DNA of 64,000 bases from Salvelinus alpinus (Eukaryota; Chordata; Actinopteri; Salmoniformes; Salmonidae): assembly GCF_045679555.1 (NCBI RefSeq), contig NC_092087.1, positions 26,171,367 to 26,235,366 on the forward strand, written 5' to 3'. Numbering within the stretch: position 1 is the first letter of the stretch; each line of letters opens with the position of its first letter. Shown piece after piece: positions 27,033 to 40,250 of this stretch. The notes under the pieces were generated by a model that was given only the letters and a program-made list of their open reading frames with translations, was not told the DNA's origin and searched no databases. The position numbers and the translations under genes were made by a program.

Positions 27033-28459
27033 CACGACAATGGATAAACATGGTAGTAAAGCTGTAGTGACACTACACAGACTCAGGGGGCTTTGCTCAG
27101 TGAATCCTCTAGTTTTACTGCAGCATGCTTGCATACCCATCTCCGGCATGGTTTTCCAGCTCGTCTGAGGCTGAACTGACGTAGCAGGGCAGTGAGGACT
27201 CTGCGTACATACTGTAAATACTGTGACGTCTGCATACCCTGGGAGATTTCAAGGCTGTTCAAGTGGGCTATGGAGAGCTGCCTGTGTCACCCCACTCAGA
27301 GGATAGATGCACAGCACAACAACCGCATCACTGTGATGTCACTATCCTTGTTATTGTTATTTCCTGTGCTAATATTGTTATTAGTCAATGTTCCACTGTT
27401 CAGCTACTTTGTTCAGCTGTCTCACTGTTTATTTATAGACTCTGTTACTTGAGTGTTTCCCAAAACATTGTGTAATAAATACTGAGAAAAATTGGAAATA
27501 GATAACCTTTGATACTTGAAATATAAAGCATTTTTTCTGTATTATGTGCGAACAAAACATCAGATCAGTAGAGGACATTACAAACAGATACACACAATAA
27601 ACAACATGCACACACACAATAAACACACACTTATCTGTAATTGGGTGGCTGTGATGACCTCATCATGATCCCTGATCCCCTCCCTAACCTCTCTCTCTTA
27701 CCCACAGATCAGTGCTCAAGACTGGGGTAGCCCTGTTGTACTGCTGTTAGCCCTGCTGTTAGCCCTGCTGTTAGCCCTGTATATTGTGAGTTACTGTCTG
27801 GGTATGTAGGCCATCCACTTCTGACCTATTCGTTGCCCCTTTCTACCAGAGTCTGTCTGAAGGAGGTCAACTAGGGTTATCACGTCCTGCTATCAGTTCA
27901 TGTGGGGACTAACTGAGTGCCTGGCTGCAATTCAGCTGCTCCCATCAGGATAGCAGTTTAAACTACCAGACTACCATCCTAAACCCCTCCAATGCTATCA
28001 CTTTGACCTCTGACCTCTGTGCCACACTCTGTGGACCTTCTAGAGAAGGCATTCTAGACATGATTAAGGATGTGTGCAAAGCGCCCTCAGATGTAGAGTC
28101 CATTAGCATCCCCCATGATAAACCCACAAATGTTGTGAGGATGTGGTAGAATGAGGTAGGAGCTTAACCCAACTAGGGCCTGGGGTGGCATTGGCTCTCC
28201 AGGGCTCTCCAGGGCTCTATGCTGTAGTAATGCTTTAATGCAGAGGGCTGTGCAACTGTGTGAGCCAGCCATCATCTGGAGAGACCAGGGCCAGATGGGT
28301 ATGTTCTCAGTAGAGTGGTTAGAGAGAATAGAGGTCACTGCCTGTAGGTTGTGGAGGGTCTGTTGTGTTGAAGTCTGCTAGCTCTGCTGTTCATAAGCCC
28401 ACTCCATCACGCTCTCTGTCCCCTTCATCCTTCTCTCTATCCCTCTGCTTCTCTATGTC
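27033..28459. other. gene-poor stretch
   Basis: Nothing recognised apart from a short local repeat (ctgttagccctg, near 27,735-27,780). No exon with flanking splice sites and a family match could be supported. Confidence 0.45.
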
Positions 28460-29006
28460 CATCCCTCTCTACACCCCTGTAGACGGACGCACACCCATCC
28501 TGCTCACTCCATCCCTCTCTACACCCCTGTAGACGGACGCACACCCATCCTGCTCCCTCCATCCCTCTCTACACCCCTGTAGACGGACGCACACCCATCC
28601 TGCTCACTCCATCCCTCTCTACACCCCTGTAGACGGACGCACACCCATCCTGCTCCCTCCATCCCTCTCTACACCCCTGTAGACGGACGCACACCCATCC
28701 TGCTCCCTCCATCCCTCTCTACACCCCTGTAGACGGACGCACACCCATCCTGCTCCCTCCATCCCTCTCTACACCCCTGTAGACGGACGCACACCCATCC
28801 TGCTCCCTCCATCCCTCTCTACACCCCTGTAGACGGACGCACACCCATCCTGCTCCCTCCATCCCTCTCTACACCCCTGTAGACGGACGCACACCCATCC
28901 TGCTCCCTCCATCCCTCTCTACACCCCTGTAGACGGACGCACACCCATCCTGCTCACTCCATCCCTCTCTACAACCCTGTAGATGGACGCACACCCATCC
29001 TGCTCT
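28460..29006. repeat. 50-bp minisatellite, about 11 copies
   Basis: The unit starts CATCCCTCTCTACACCCCTG, continues TAGACGGACGCACACCCATC and ends CTGCTCCCTC. Copies differ mainly in CTCCCTC against CTCACTC; the last is more diverged (ACAACCC, GATGGACG). Confidence 0.95.
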
Positions 29007-29257
29007 CTGTTTAGGCCCATTAAGTTGGCTGGAAACATGTAATTCATCCCGGAACAGGGAGGAGCAGACCGGAGGAGAGGACGAAAGAGAGGAGAGAAAG
29101 CTCGCATAACCCATCTTGTCCCATCCCTTTTATCTGGTTGCCATGCCATTAATTAGAGGGGAGAGTGTTTTTATTAAGGCACATTCCCAGGATGCTCCAG
29201 CTATCAGCTCTGTACACCGGAGTGAAGAGCACAAACCACGGGGGCGAGTGGGATGGT

Positions 29258-29550
29258 GTGTGTGTTCACCCAGGATGACGTGGCCACGCACGACTCCAAC
29301 ACCATCATCAAGTTTGCTGACGACACGACGGTGGTAGGCTTGATCACCCTCGGTGATGAGAGAGCCTACAGGGAGGAGGTCAGAGACTTAGCAGTGTGGT
29401 GCCAGGAATATAACATCTCCCTCAATGTCAGTAAGACCAAGGAGTTGATCGTGGACTATAGGAGAAAGAGGGGAGAGCACGCCCCCATCCATATTGACGG
29501 GACTGTAGTTGAGCTGATAGAGAGCTTCTAGTTCCTTGGCGTCCACATCA
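29258..29550 (+). pseudogene. LINE reverse transcriptase fragment
   Basis: Encodes [18 protein letters not shown] and NVSKTKELIVDYRRKRG of the same LINE family as the copies at 13,630 and 59,216, with the FADD catalytic motif intact. It then stops at ESF* and the homology fades after LVPWRPHH-type sequence. A 5'- and 3'-truncated fragment. Confidence 0.8.
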
Positions 29551-30440
29551 CTAAGGACTTAACCAGTGGTTCATTTGTAAATTGGGAGGTGTTGGAACAA
29601 AAAGTGAGCATGAGAGGAGGGTGACCTGAGGAGCTCTGAGGTACCAGAACACATTCAAAATCACCTTTATAATAAAACATTGCATGCCTATCATCACATT
29701 TGCATAGTGGCATAGAGCATTATAGTAAAGCCACTTACAGAACTTTCACACATGGGATTGTTTTTTGTACTTAGGTCCGGGAAGAATTTGGCCTTTTATA
29801 AACACATTTCATGCAATTCTACATAATTTTATATGACCTTAGCAAAATATTTTTTAATATCGCACAAATTATCGAAATGACAGGCTACTTTGCTACACTG
29901 ACAACTGAGAATCTGAGATCAATAAAAATGACCTTGAAGCCATCAATAACCTATACCTACTGTAGGTGTGTGGAGGAGATACATATTGTACAATATGAAG
30001 AGGAAATGATAGTCCTAAAAAGCTTTCCAGTTTCACTGACTCACCCAATGATGTGAAACTCACTCGGGGGAGAAGGCCGATACTCGTACCTAAAGCCTAT
30101 CTCTCTTGTTTTACTTTGTAAAACAATGTCCGCTCAATAGGCCTATTTGGAAGCTAATAAAATATTTCGTAGCCTACAGTCAGATTAGAGTCTTCTCTTT
30201 TAAGCAGGATATATTTGCTTTCCAATCTGTGTTTTCCTCCAATTGTATTTGAAATATTGGGAAAAGCTTGTTCTGGCTGCATGCTGTTCAGCTCCTCCAG
30301 CACCCTGTCTGCGGCTATTATTCTATAAGGAAATAAATGATGAAGAGCAACGCTGGAGAGATGAGAGTTTCAGGCTCATGTCAAGCAGAGAGAGGGAGCG
30401 AGATCATAGAAAGTTAATCTAATTCTAGTTCTGAGAGAGG
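29551..30440. other. intergenic, nothing recognised
   Basis: A+T-rich sequence with no recognised feature. Confidence 0.45.
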
Positions 30441-30478
30441 TACAGGCACGCTTCTCTCTCTCTCTCTCTCTCACTAAC

Positions 30479-30512
<34 letters not shown>

Positions 30513-30758
30513 CTCTCTCACTAACAGTTCTCTCTCTCTCTCACTAACAGTTCTCTCTCTCTCTCACTAACACTTCTCTCTCTCTCTCACTAACAGTTCT
30601 CTCTCTCTCACTAACACTTCTCTCTCTCTCTCACTAACACTTCTCTCTCTCTCTCACTAACACTTCTCTCTCTCTCTCTCTCACTAACACTTCTCGCTCT
30701 CTCTCACTAACACTTCTCTCTCTCTCTCACTAACAGTTCTCTCTCTCTCTCACTAACA

Positions 30759-30809
<51 letters not shown>

Positions 30810-30885
30810 AACACTTCTCGCTCTCTCTCACTAACACTTCTCTCTCTCTCTCTCACTAACACTTCTCTCTATCTCTCTCACTAAC

Positions 30886-30941
<56 letters not shown>

Positions 30942-31428
30942 AACACTTCTCTCTCACTAACACTTCTCTCTCTCTCTCACTAACATTTCTCTCTCTCTCA
31001 CTAACACTTCTCTCTCTCTCACTAACACTTCTCTCTCGCTCTCTCTCTCTCTCACTAACACTTCTCTCTCGCTCTCTCTCACTAACACTTCTCTCTCACT
31101 CTCTCTCTCTCTCTCTCTCTCACTAACACTTCTCTCTCTCTCTCACACTTCTCTCTCTCTCTCTCTCTCTCTCACTAACACTTCTCTCACTAACACTTCT
31201 CTCTCTCTCACTAACACTTCTCTCTCTCTCTCACACTTCTCTCTCTCTCTCTCTCTCTCTCTCACTAACACTTCTCTCACTAACACTTCTCTCTCTCTCT
31301 CACTAACACTTCTCTCTCTCTCTCTCTCTCTCTCACTAACACTTCTCTCTCTCTCTCCCTAACACTTCTCTCTCTCACTAACACTTCTCTCTCTCTCTCA
31401 CTAACACTTCTCTCTCTCTCTCACTAAC

Positions 31429-31462
<34 letters not shown>

Positions 31463-31592
31463 AACACTTCTCTCTCTCTCTCTCACTAACACTTCTCTCT
31501 CTCTCTCTCACTAACACTTCTCTCTCTCTCTCACTAACACTTCTCTCTCTCTCACTAACACTTCTGTCTCTCTCACTAACACTTCTCTCTAC
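30441..31592. repeat. CT-rich tandem array with CACTAACACTT spacer
   Basis: (CT)n blocks of variable length separated by CACTAACACTT or CACTAACAGTT about every 20-60 bp. A compound micro/minisatellite; the spacer recurs more than 30 times. Confidence 0.95.
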
Positions 31593-31707
31593 ACTACAGC
31601 AATAGCCATGCGTTGGTCTCAAACATAAGCTATAATGTTGCGCAAACCATAAGCCTGGGCCGGCCCAACACAAATTAATTATTAGAATATTCTTAGAATA
31701 TCAGGAG

Positions 31708-31894
31708 CGGACAATGTCTCAATTGTCTCAAGTTTTAAAAATCCTTCTTTAACCTGTCTCCTCCCCTTCATCTACCCTGATTGAAGTGGATTTAACAAGT
31801 GACATCAATAAGGGATCCTAGCTTTCCCCTGGATTTACCTGGTCAGTCTATGTTTCGGAAAGAGCAGTTGTTCATAATATTTTGTGCACTCAGT
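31708..31894. mobile_element. truncated copy of the TA-flanked MITE seen at 2284-2772
   Basis: Shares aatccttctttaa, gattgaagtggatttaacaa and the right terminal repeat ending CACTCAGTG with the MITE at 2284. Its left part is missing. Confidence 0.7.
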
Positions 31895-32599
31895 GTACAC
31901 AACTATATATACACTCACTCACTCACACACTACACTGACACTCACACAAAACCCACATTCACATACACTACATACGAACACACAGCATGGATGTAAGAGT
32001 CAGGGTGAGATGGAGTTTGAGGTGTCTTGAGAGATTTGAGTGCATCAGCAGCAATGATTTCCACTCAGTCTGGTCACAGTCTGTCAGTAAAGCTGAGAAC
32101 ATATTTGTGTGTTTTCCCCGCTGTTTGCGTGGAGCATTCTATCAGTCATCCATTCATCTCAGGTATTCCCTTCGGCTGATCCAAGAAGTAGATGTTGACT
32201 ATTCTCTCTCTCTCTCTCTTCTAGTTGGCCTGTATCCCCAGTCACATCAGGCAGGCCTGGCTGTGGACCGTGGCATGTAGTGTTTAGCTATTAAACGGTG
32301 ATCCTGTAAAACAGACCAGCACGGCACGGTGTCTTGAGACTTTATCAGCCACATAGCTCTGTCCATTAGCAGCTCTTTCATCTGCCCTCTGTTCCTCAGC
32401 CACACCACTAGGTTCTCCCTTTCTTCCCCCTTCTAATGAAGCTGTTTGGGGAATTATCTTTCAGAGGGGCTCGGGGGACTAGAGGCTGGCGACCTGAGAA
32501 CCATCAGGACGAGTGCTACTGAGACTATATGTTAGAGACAGAGACATGTTCCTAGGAGGTGTGTGTTTGTACCAGCAGTAGCAAATCCAAGCAAATTAA
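31895..32599. other. intergenic, nothing recognised
   Basis: No gene or transposon with identifiable ends. Confidence 0.4.
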
Positions 32600-33219
32600 C
32601 AAAATGTTATTTATCTCATGCTTTGTAAACAACAGGTGTAAACTAACAGTGAAATGCTTGCTTACAAGTCATTAACCAACAATGCAGAGTTAAAGATAAA
32701 ACATAATGTATAAAATAGAAATAGTGACACAAGGAATAAATACACAGTGAATAACGAATAATAAAAAGTAATAATAACATACAGGGAGTACCAGTACAGA
32801 GTCGGTGTGTAGGGGCACAAGGTCAATGACGTAGATACAGTGCATTCAGAAAGTATTCAGACACCAGACTTTTTCCACGTGTTGTTACATTACAGCCTTT
32901 TCTAAAATGGATTCAATAAATGTTTTTCCTCATCATTCTACACACAATGCCCCATAATGACAAAGTGAAAACAGTTTTTTAGACATTTTGAACATTTATT
33001 GAAAATAAAAAACTGATACCATTTTTTAAAAAGTATTCAGACCCTTTGCTATGTGACTCAAAAATTGAGCTCAGGTGCATCCTGTTTCCATTGATCATCC
33101 TTGAGATGTTTCTATATCTTGACTGGAGTCCACCTGTGGTAAATTCAATTGATTGGACATGATTTGGAAAGGCACACACGTGTCTATATAAGGTCCCACA
33201 GTTGACCGTGCATATCAGA

Positions 33220-34620
33220 GCATAAACCAAGCCAAGGAAGGAAGGTCGAAGGAATTGTCCGTAGAGCTCCGAGATAGGATTGTGTCAAAGCACAGATCTG
33301 GGGAAGGGAACCAACTAATTTCTGCAGCATTGAAGGTCCCCAAGAACACAGTGGCCTCCATCATTCTTAAATGGAAGAAGTTTGGAACCACCAAGACTCT
33401 TCCTAGAGCTGGACGCACGGCCAAACTGATCAATTGGGGGAGAAGGGCCTATATAATATAAATCCCTACACACCGACTCTGTACTGGTACTCCCTGTTTT
33501 ATCTAACATCAGGGAGGTGACCAAGAACCAGAAAGAGCTCCAGAGTTCCTCTGTGGAGATGGGAGAACCTTCCAGAAGGACAACCATCTCTGCAGAACTC
33601 CACCAATCAGACCTTTATGGTAGAGTGACCAGACGAAAGCCACTCCTCAGTAAAAGGCACATGACAGCCCGCTTGGAGTTTGCCAAAAGGCACATAAAGG
33701 ACTCAGACCATGAGAAACAAGATTCTCTGGTCTGATGAAACCAAGATTGAACTCTTTGGTCTGAATGGCAAGTGTCACTTCTGAAGGAAACCTGGCACCA
33801 TCTCTACAGTGAAACATGGTGGTGGGAGCATCAAACTGTGGGGATGTTTTTCAGCGGCAGGGACTGGGAGATTAGTCAGGATTGAGTGAAAGATGAACGG
33901 TGCAAAGTACAGAGAGATCCTTGATGAAAACCTGCTCCAGAGCGCTCAGGACCTCAGACTGGGAGCAAAAGTTCACCTTCCAACTGGACAACGACACTAA
34001 GCACACAGCCAAGACAAAGCAGGAGTGGCTTCGGGACAAGTCTCTGAATGTCATTGAAAGGGGAAGGGGGATACCTAGTCAGTTGTACAACTGAATGCAT
34101 TCAATTGAAATGTGCCTTCCGCATTTATACCAGCCCCTCTGAATCAGAGAGGTGCTGAGAGCTGCCTTAATCGACATCCACATCTTCGGTGCCCGTGGAA
34201 CAGTGGGTTAACTGATTGCTCAGTGGCAAAATTTATTTTACCTTGTCAGCTCGGGGATTTAATCCAGCAACCTTTCAGTTACTGGCCCAATGCTCCTACC
34301 TGCCAGGCTACCTGCCACCCCTTGAGTGGCCCAGCCAGAGCCCGGACTTGAACCCGATCTAGAATCTCTGGAGAGACCTGGAAATAGCTGTGCAGCGGCA
34401 CTCCCCATCTAATCTGACAGAGCTTGAGGGGATCTGCAGAGAAGAATGGGAGAAACTCCCCAATTAAGCCAAGCTTGTAGCATCATACCCAAGGAGACTC
34501 AAGGCTGTAATCACTGCCAAAGGTGATTCAACAAAATACTGAGTAAAAGGTCTGAATACTTAAGAAAATGTGATATTTCAGTTTTTTATAATTAGCAAAA
34601 ATTTATAAAAACCTGATTTT
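33220..34620 (+). pseudogene. Tc1-like transposase pseudogene
   Basis: The N-terminal HTH part (SVELRDRIVSKHRSGEG, then LKVPKNTVASIILKWKKFG) is clear at 33,255-33,420. After the foreign insertion the frame resumes at VTKNQKELQSSSVEMGEPS. Later parts need several frame changes and a SINE interrupts the end. Dead copy. Confidence 0.82.
34058..34321 (-). mobile_element. tRNA-derived SINE inside Tc1
   Basis: Same family as the SINE at 624-880 (aaggggaagggggatacct end; tRNA-like head at the right end on the minus strand, GGTTGCTGGATTAAATCC B-box-like). It splits the Tc1 sequence between tctgaatgtc and cttgagtggccc. Confidence 0.78.
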
Positions 34621-34769
34621 GCTTTGTCATTATGGGGTATTGTGTGTAAATTGATGAGGGGGAAAAAAGAATTTAATGCATTTTAGAATAAGGCTATAAT
34701 GTAACAAAATGTGGAGAAAGTGAAGGGCTCTGAATACTTTCCGAATGCATTGTATGTACAGTACATATA

Positions 34770-35899
34770 CAGTACCAGTCAAAAGTTTGGACACACCTAC
34801 TCATTCAAGGGTTTTTCTAAAATTGGGTTGAGGTCGGGTGATTGTGGAGGCCAGGTCATCTGGTGTTTCTGCAGAATACTATGATAGCCATGCTGGATAA
34901 GTGTGACTTGAATTCTAAATAAATCAATGACAGTGTCACCAGCAAAGCACCACCACACCATCACACCTCCTCCTCCATGCTTCACAGTGGGAACCACAAA
35001 TGCATAGATCATGCGTTCACCTAGACACAAAGACACGGCGGTTGGAAGCAAGAATCTCAAATTTGGACTCATCAGACCAAAGGACAGAGTTCCACCAGTC
35101 TAATGTCCATTGATCGTGTTTCTTAGCCCAAGCAATTCTCTTCTTATTATTGGTGTCCTTTAGTAGTGCTTTCTTTGCAGCAATACGACCATGAAGGCCT
35201 GATTCACACAGTGTTCTCTGAGCAGTTGATGTTGAGATGTGTCTGTTACTTGACCTCTGTGAAGCATTTATTTGGGCTGCAATTTCTGAGGCTGGTAATG
35301 AAATTATCCTCTGCAGCAGAGGTAATTCTGGGTCTTCCTTTCCTGTGGCGGTCCTCATGAGAACCAGTTTCATCATAGTGCTTGATGGTTTTTGCGACTG
35401 CACTTGAAGTACCTTCAAAGTTCTTGAAATTTTCCGGATTGACTTACCTTCATGTCTTAAAGTAATGATGGACTGTAGTTTTTCTTTGATTATTTAAGCT
35501 GTTCTTGACATAATATGTACTTAGCCTTATTCGGTGAAATGCCATCTTCTGTATACCACCCCTACCTTGTCACAACACAACTGATTGGCTCAAACGCATA
35601 AGAAGGAAAGAAATTCCACAAATTAACTTTTAACATTCCAGGTGATTACCTCATGAAGCTGGTTGAGAGAATACCAAGAGTGTGTAAAGCTGTCATCAAG
35701 GCAAAGGGTGGCTACTTTGAAGAACCTCAAATATAAAATATATTTTGATTTTTTTAACACCTTTTTGGTTACTACATGATTCCATATGTGTTATATCATA
35801 GTTTTGATGTCTTCACTATTATTCTACAATGTAGAAAATAGTAAAAATAAAGAAAAACCCTTGAATGAGTAGGTGTGTCCAAACTTTTGATTGGTACTG
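34770..35899 (-). mobile_element. Tc1-like transposon, internally deleted, minus orientation
   Basis: Both inverted repeats are present (CAGTACCAGTCAAAAGTTTG on the left; TTTGATTGGTACTG on the right). The transposase is on the minus strand, open at 35,017-35,418 ([40 protein letters not shown], with the first catalytic Asp intact). The region after PQSPDLNPI jumps to the left repeat near 34,817, so the 3' part of the gene is deleted. Same family as 513-2277. Confidence 0.85.
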
Positions 35900-36953
35900 T
35901 AGGTAGGGGTAAAGTGACAAGGCAACAAGGTAGATAGTATGAGTGTGTGTGGCGTTGGTATGCATGTGTGCACATGTTATGTGTGTGTCGGCGTATGAGT
36001 GTGTGTATGTATGTGTTGGGGTGTAAGTATGTGTGAGTGTGTGTGTAAAGTCCAGTGTCTGTGCATAGAGTCAGTGCAAGAGAGTTAGTTAACAAAAGGG
36101 TCATTGTAGGGTCCTGGTAGCCATTTGATTAGCTATTTAGTAGTCTTGTTTAGCAGTCTTATGGCTTGGGGGTAGAAGCTGTTAAGGGTCCTTTCGGTTA
36201 CAGACTTGGTCCACTGGTACTGCTTGCTGTGTAGTAGCAGAGAGAACAGTCTATGGCTTGAGTGGCTGGAGTCTTTGACCATTTTTGGTGCCTTCCTCTG
36301 ACACCGCCTGGCATAGAGATCCTGGATGGCAGGGAGGTCGGCCCTAGTGATGTACTGGGTCGTACTCACCACGTTCTGTAGCGTCTTGCGGTGATGCAGC
36401 CAGTCAAGATGCTCTCAATGATGCAGCTGTATACCTTTTTGAGGATCTGAGGGCCCATGCCAAATATATTCAGCCTCCTGAGGTGGAAGAGGCATTGTTG
36501 TGCCCTCTTCACAAGTGTGTGAGTGTGTGTTGTCCATGCTGATTCCTTAGTGATGTCGACACCCAGGAACTTGAAGCTCTCAACCCGCTCCACTACAGCC
36601 CCAACGATGTGGTTGAGGACGTGCTCACCCCTCTGTTTCCTGTACTCCATAATCAGCTCCTTTGTCTTGCTAATGTTGGTCGGCTCTGTCAACCCCAGCT
36701 CATTTCACCACTCCCAGGGTACCCCCCATAAACACATACCTCAGTAGTACGGAACAATATAAATCCCCAATGGGAAATCATAATAATACACAGTGGGAAC
36801 AGGAGGAGAATGATCATTAGAAATTAATGCTTTTCTTTTTGTTTCCTGCTCATTTTGAAAGTATGCTGTGATTAACCTTTAGGTTTTAAGGAAAATATGG
36901 TCCTGTTATGAGAGAGAGCTTGGATTTATTAGCCAATCTCGTGTCCTTTTTCC

Positions 36954-38342
<1,389 letters not shown>

Positions 38343-38503
38343 AACCACAGGAGGTTGGTAGCACCTTAATTGGGGAGGATGGGCTCGTGGTAATGACCGG
38401 AGCAGAATAGTGGAATGGTTTCCATGTGTTTGATGCCATTCCATTTGCTCCGTTCAAGCCATTATTGTGAGCCATCCTCCCCTCAGCAGCCTCCACTGAT
38501 TTA
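38343..38503. mobile_element. short palindromic MITE
   Basis: The left side accacaggaggttggtagcac and the complement of the right side (cagtggaggctgctgagggg) form imperfect terminal inverted repeats. The middle (ccatgtgtttgatgccattc) matches a common salmonid MITE as I know it. Non-coding. Confidence 0.6.
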
Positions 38504-39001
38504 CACACTAACTATGCTTCTTCCATTCAGATAAGAGTATGTATTTGTGTCCTGCCTTCAAATATTGTGTGTATTGACTGCACATTTCCCTGCATGGTTA
38601 CAGTATAGAGTGTGTGTGTGTGGAGTGTCAGTGTAACTGTCCCACTGTCGCTCAGTGCTGAGCCAAAGGGCTAAAGGGCTGAAGCGAGAGGTTGCAGGGA
38701 GTGTGTAATTGTGATAATGCTTCATATGTCAGGGTCACACCCCTTATGTAAGGCACCCAACAACAGCACTCTTCGATTAACATGCACCTTCCAAACAACC
38801 GCAGTACTGATGCAATGAAATGTTAACTGCTGAGGTGACCTGGAAGCTTGCAGTTAATGTGATTTTAGAAGGCTTAACGTATCTACTTAAGGGTGCAGGG
38901 TAAAAGTGCATGTGGTAGAGAAGGCGAGAGAAAGAGAGAGAGAGGGATCGAGAGGCAGAGAGAAGGTAGGGATAAAGTGGTGGAGAGCGAGCAAAATTGT
39001 T
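38504..39001. other. flank of the Polinton, nothing recognised
   Basis: Purine-rich near 38,920-38,995 (gagaga). No gene identified. Confidence 0.45.
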
Positions 39002-39007
39002 TACAAT
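39002..39007. repeat. target site duplication, left (TACAAT)
   Basis: Exact 6-bp match to 51,155-51,160, directly abutting the inverted repeats. 6 bp is the duplication size made by Polinton/Maverick integrases. Confidence 0.92.
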
Positions 39008-39387
39008 AGAGAGATTAAAGTAGATGTCACGCGTCAAAATTTTGATTGATGACCCTATGTGAACCTATGTGAACTCTATGTGAACCCTATGTCCTGATGA
39101 CGTGTGCATGTCTTCTGGTCAGGCAAGCCTGGTTAGGTGGGGGCTATGGGGTGAGTAAGGGCCCAGTTGACAGGTCAACCGTTAATGATTGATGACCCAA
39201 GCATGATTTATGACCCTATGTAATGATTTATGACCCTAAGGACATCGTGATGGTTAGGGGGGTCGGGTTGGGGGGTTGAGTAAGTGACCAGGTGTCAGGT
39301 CAACCTGTTACTGTTTCTCACGGTTTGGGGGTGGTTAATGCCCCTTATAAAGCGCCTGAACAATTCCTGTTTAAGACTGTACAAGAT
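39008..39387 (+). repeat. Polinton left terminal inverted repeat
   Basis: Matches the complement of 50,773-51,154, starting AGAGAGATTAAAGTAGATG and running to acaagat. The match is strong, with one replaced segment of about 30 bp (near 39,236-39,270) and scattered differences. It contains short direct repeats (tatgtgaac; atgatttatgaccctatgt) and an inward TATAAA (39,346-39,351). Confidence 0.92.
39346..39351 (+). promoter_or_regulatory. TATA box inside the left TIR
   Basis: TATAAA in the context ccccTTATAAAGcgcctgaaca, 60 bp before the ATG at 39,412. The same element occurs in the right TIR at 50,810-50,815 on the other strand, so both end genes can share one promoter type. Confidence 0.65.
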
Positions 39388-39411
39388 AACCCCCCTGAAT
39401 ATTAAACAAAA

Positions 39412-40191
39412 ATGACACCTATGACAATTTTAGGGATGTTATGCGCGGCTTGTCATGAACCCAGTGACCAAAGCCTTGAAGAAGTTCTGTGTGAAGCTCC
39501 AGAATGTTTTAAAGGATTTTTGGGTACGAGTGAGGGCCATATGTCTTACATATTCCACCCTGAGGATTCTACGGTAAAGATATTCACAGACAGTGGATCC
39601 AAACCCATTTATCAGGCAAAACCTGGGCTTTTTTCTCCTGCTCTGGGGATGAGAGAATGGCTAAAGATCAGGCTGGCGCTATGTAAAATTGAACAGGTTC
39701 TGAGTGGTACACAGCTGCCGGGCTATGCGTTGGAAGAACAGGTCTGCGGACGCAGGGATCTGAAAGCTCTAAGAATCGCTTCAATGGACTATGCCCCTAA
39801 TAACAAAGTGACAATTTTAGCCTGTGAATTTTATGATGGTGCTAATGCTACAAAGTCTGTCAATTCTCCTGTAGCTTCCAGAGCCTGCAAAGAGGTAAAC
39901 TTTTTTATGCCTGTGTTTAGTTTTAAATGGGTGGATTATCCGATTTTCATAACCCTTATGAATAAGCTGGACATTCTCTTCCAAAATGGTGAACAGTTAC
40001 AGCGCTGGGCGAGGCTTTCCTTGAGACAGAGTCAAGACCAAAAGGCCCGTCGTCGGATCTACCCCTGGAGTGAAAACTTACCAAGTGTTGATGGACCTTG
40101 CAAGAGAGCCAGGCCTTTTGAGGGCGAACTCGACACTGATAATGGGGGATGGTTGCATAAGCCCCCTGGATCTGTAAGAAAGGAATCGTAA
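39412..40191 (+). CDS. 259-aa protein at left end, PC4-like modules suspected, paralogue of the right-end gene
   Basis: Intact ORF starting 60 bp after the TIR TATA box, with a poly(A) signal 54 bp after its stop. No named family recognised with certainty. Residues about 50-102 (STVKIF, then AKPGLFSPALGMREWLKIRL) read like a PC4/SUB1 module: beta strands, a KPG turn, then a Trp-bearing amphipathic helix. A second similar module may follow (about 120-195: ILACEFYDG, then FSFKWVDYPIF, LDILF). From G-x-x-x-W to EFY the spacing (60 residues) is identical to the 245-aa gene at the other end, with W, C and EFY-x-G conserved. The N-terminus is Cys-rich (CAACHE, CEAPEC). A role in ssDNA binding or transcription control is inference. 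Confidence 0.8.
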   Translation: MTPMTILGMLCAACHEPSDQSLEEVLCEAPECFKGFLGTSEGHMSYIFHPEDSTVKIFTDSGSKPIYQAKPGLFSPALGMREWLKIRLALCKIEQVLSGTQLPGYALEEQVCGRRDLKALRIASMDYAPNNKVTILACEFYDGANATKSVNSPVASRACKEVNFFMPVFSFKWVDYPIFITLMNKLDILFQNGEQLQRWARLSLRQSQDQKARRRIYPWSENLPSVDGPCKRARPFEGELDTDNGGWLHKPPGSVRKES

Positions 40192-40244
40192 AATACCTTA
40201 AGAATGTAAGGCTATAAAATGTATGTACTAAATATTTTGAATGA

Positions 40245-40250
40245 AATAAA
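40245..40250 (+). terminator. poly(A) signal of the left-end gene
   Basis: AATAAA in gaatgaaataaagggttttt, 54 bp downstream of the stop at 40,191. Confidence 0.6.

Larger units (their letters stand above)
32838..34752 (+). mobile_element. Tc1-like transposon inserted in LINE, itself carrying a SINE
   Basis: The ends are CAGTGCATTCAGAAAGTATT on the left (after TA) and CTTTCCGAATGCATTG on the right (before TA). Transposase is readable in pieces from 33,255 but broken. A SINE occupies 34,058-34,321. A foreign block of about 55 bp near 33,448-33,505 interrupts the transposase. Confidence 0.85.
32600..36747 (-). mobile_element. minus-strand LINE 3' portion split by two Tc1 insertions
   Basis: The 3' UTR is recognised at 32,600-32,837 (complement gives the ttcactgttag and tttgtaaacaac tail blocks). 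The C-terminal RT region lies at 36,133-36,692 (complement encodes KTKELIMEYRKQRGE, AVVERVESFKFLGV and DLYARRCQRKA). Between them sit Tc1 copies 32,838-34,752 and 34,770-35,899, followed by resumed LINE 3' UTR (about 35,900-36,130). Same broad LINE group as the + strand copies, but a separate subfamily tail. Confidence 0.7.

Noticed and set aside
28460..29006. CRISPR-like regular array
   Set aside because: The whole 50-bp unit is repeated with no unique spacers; eukaryotic minisatellite.
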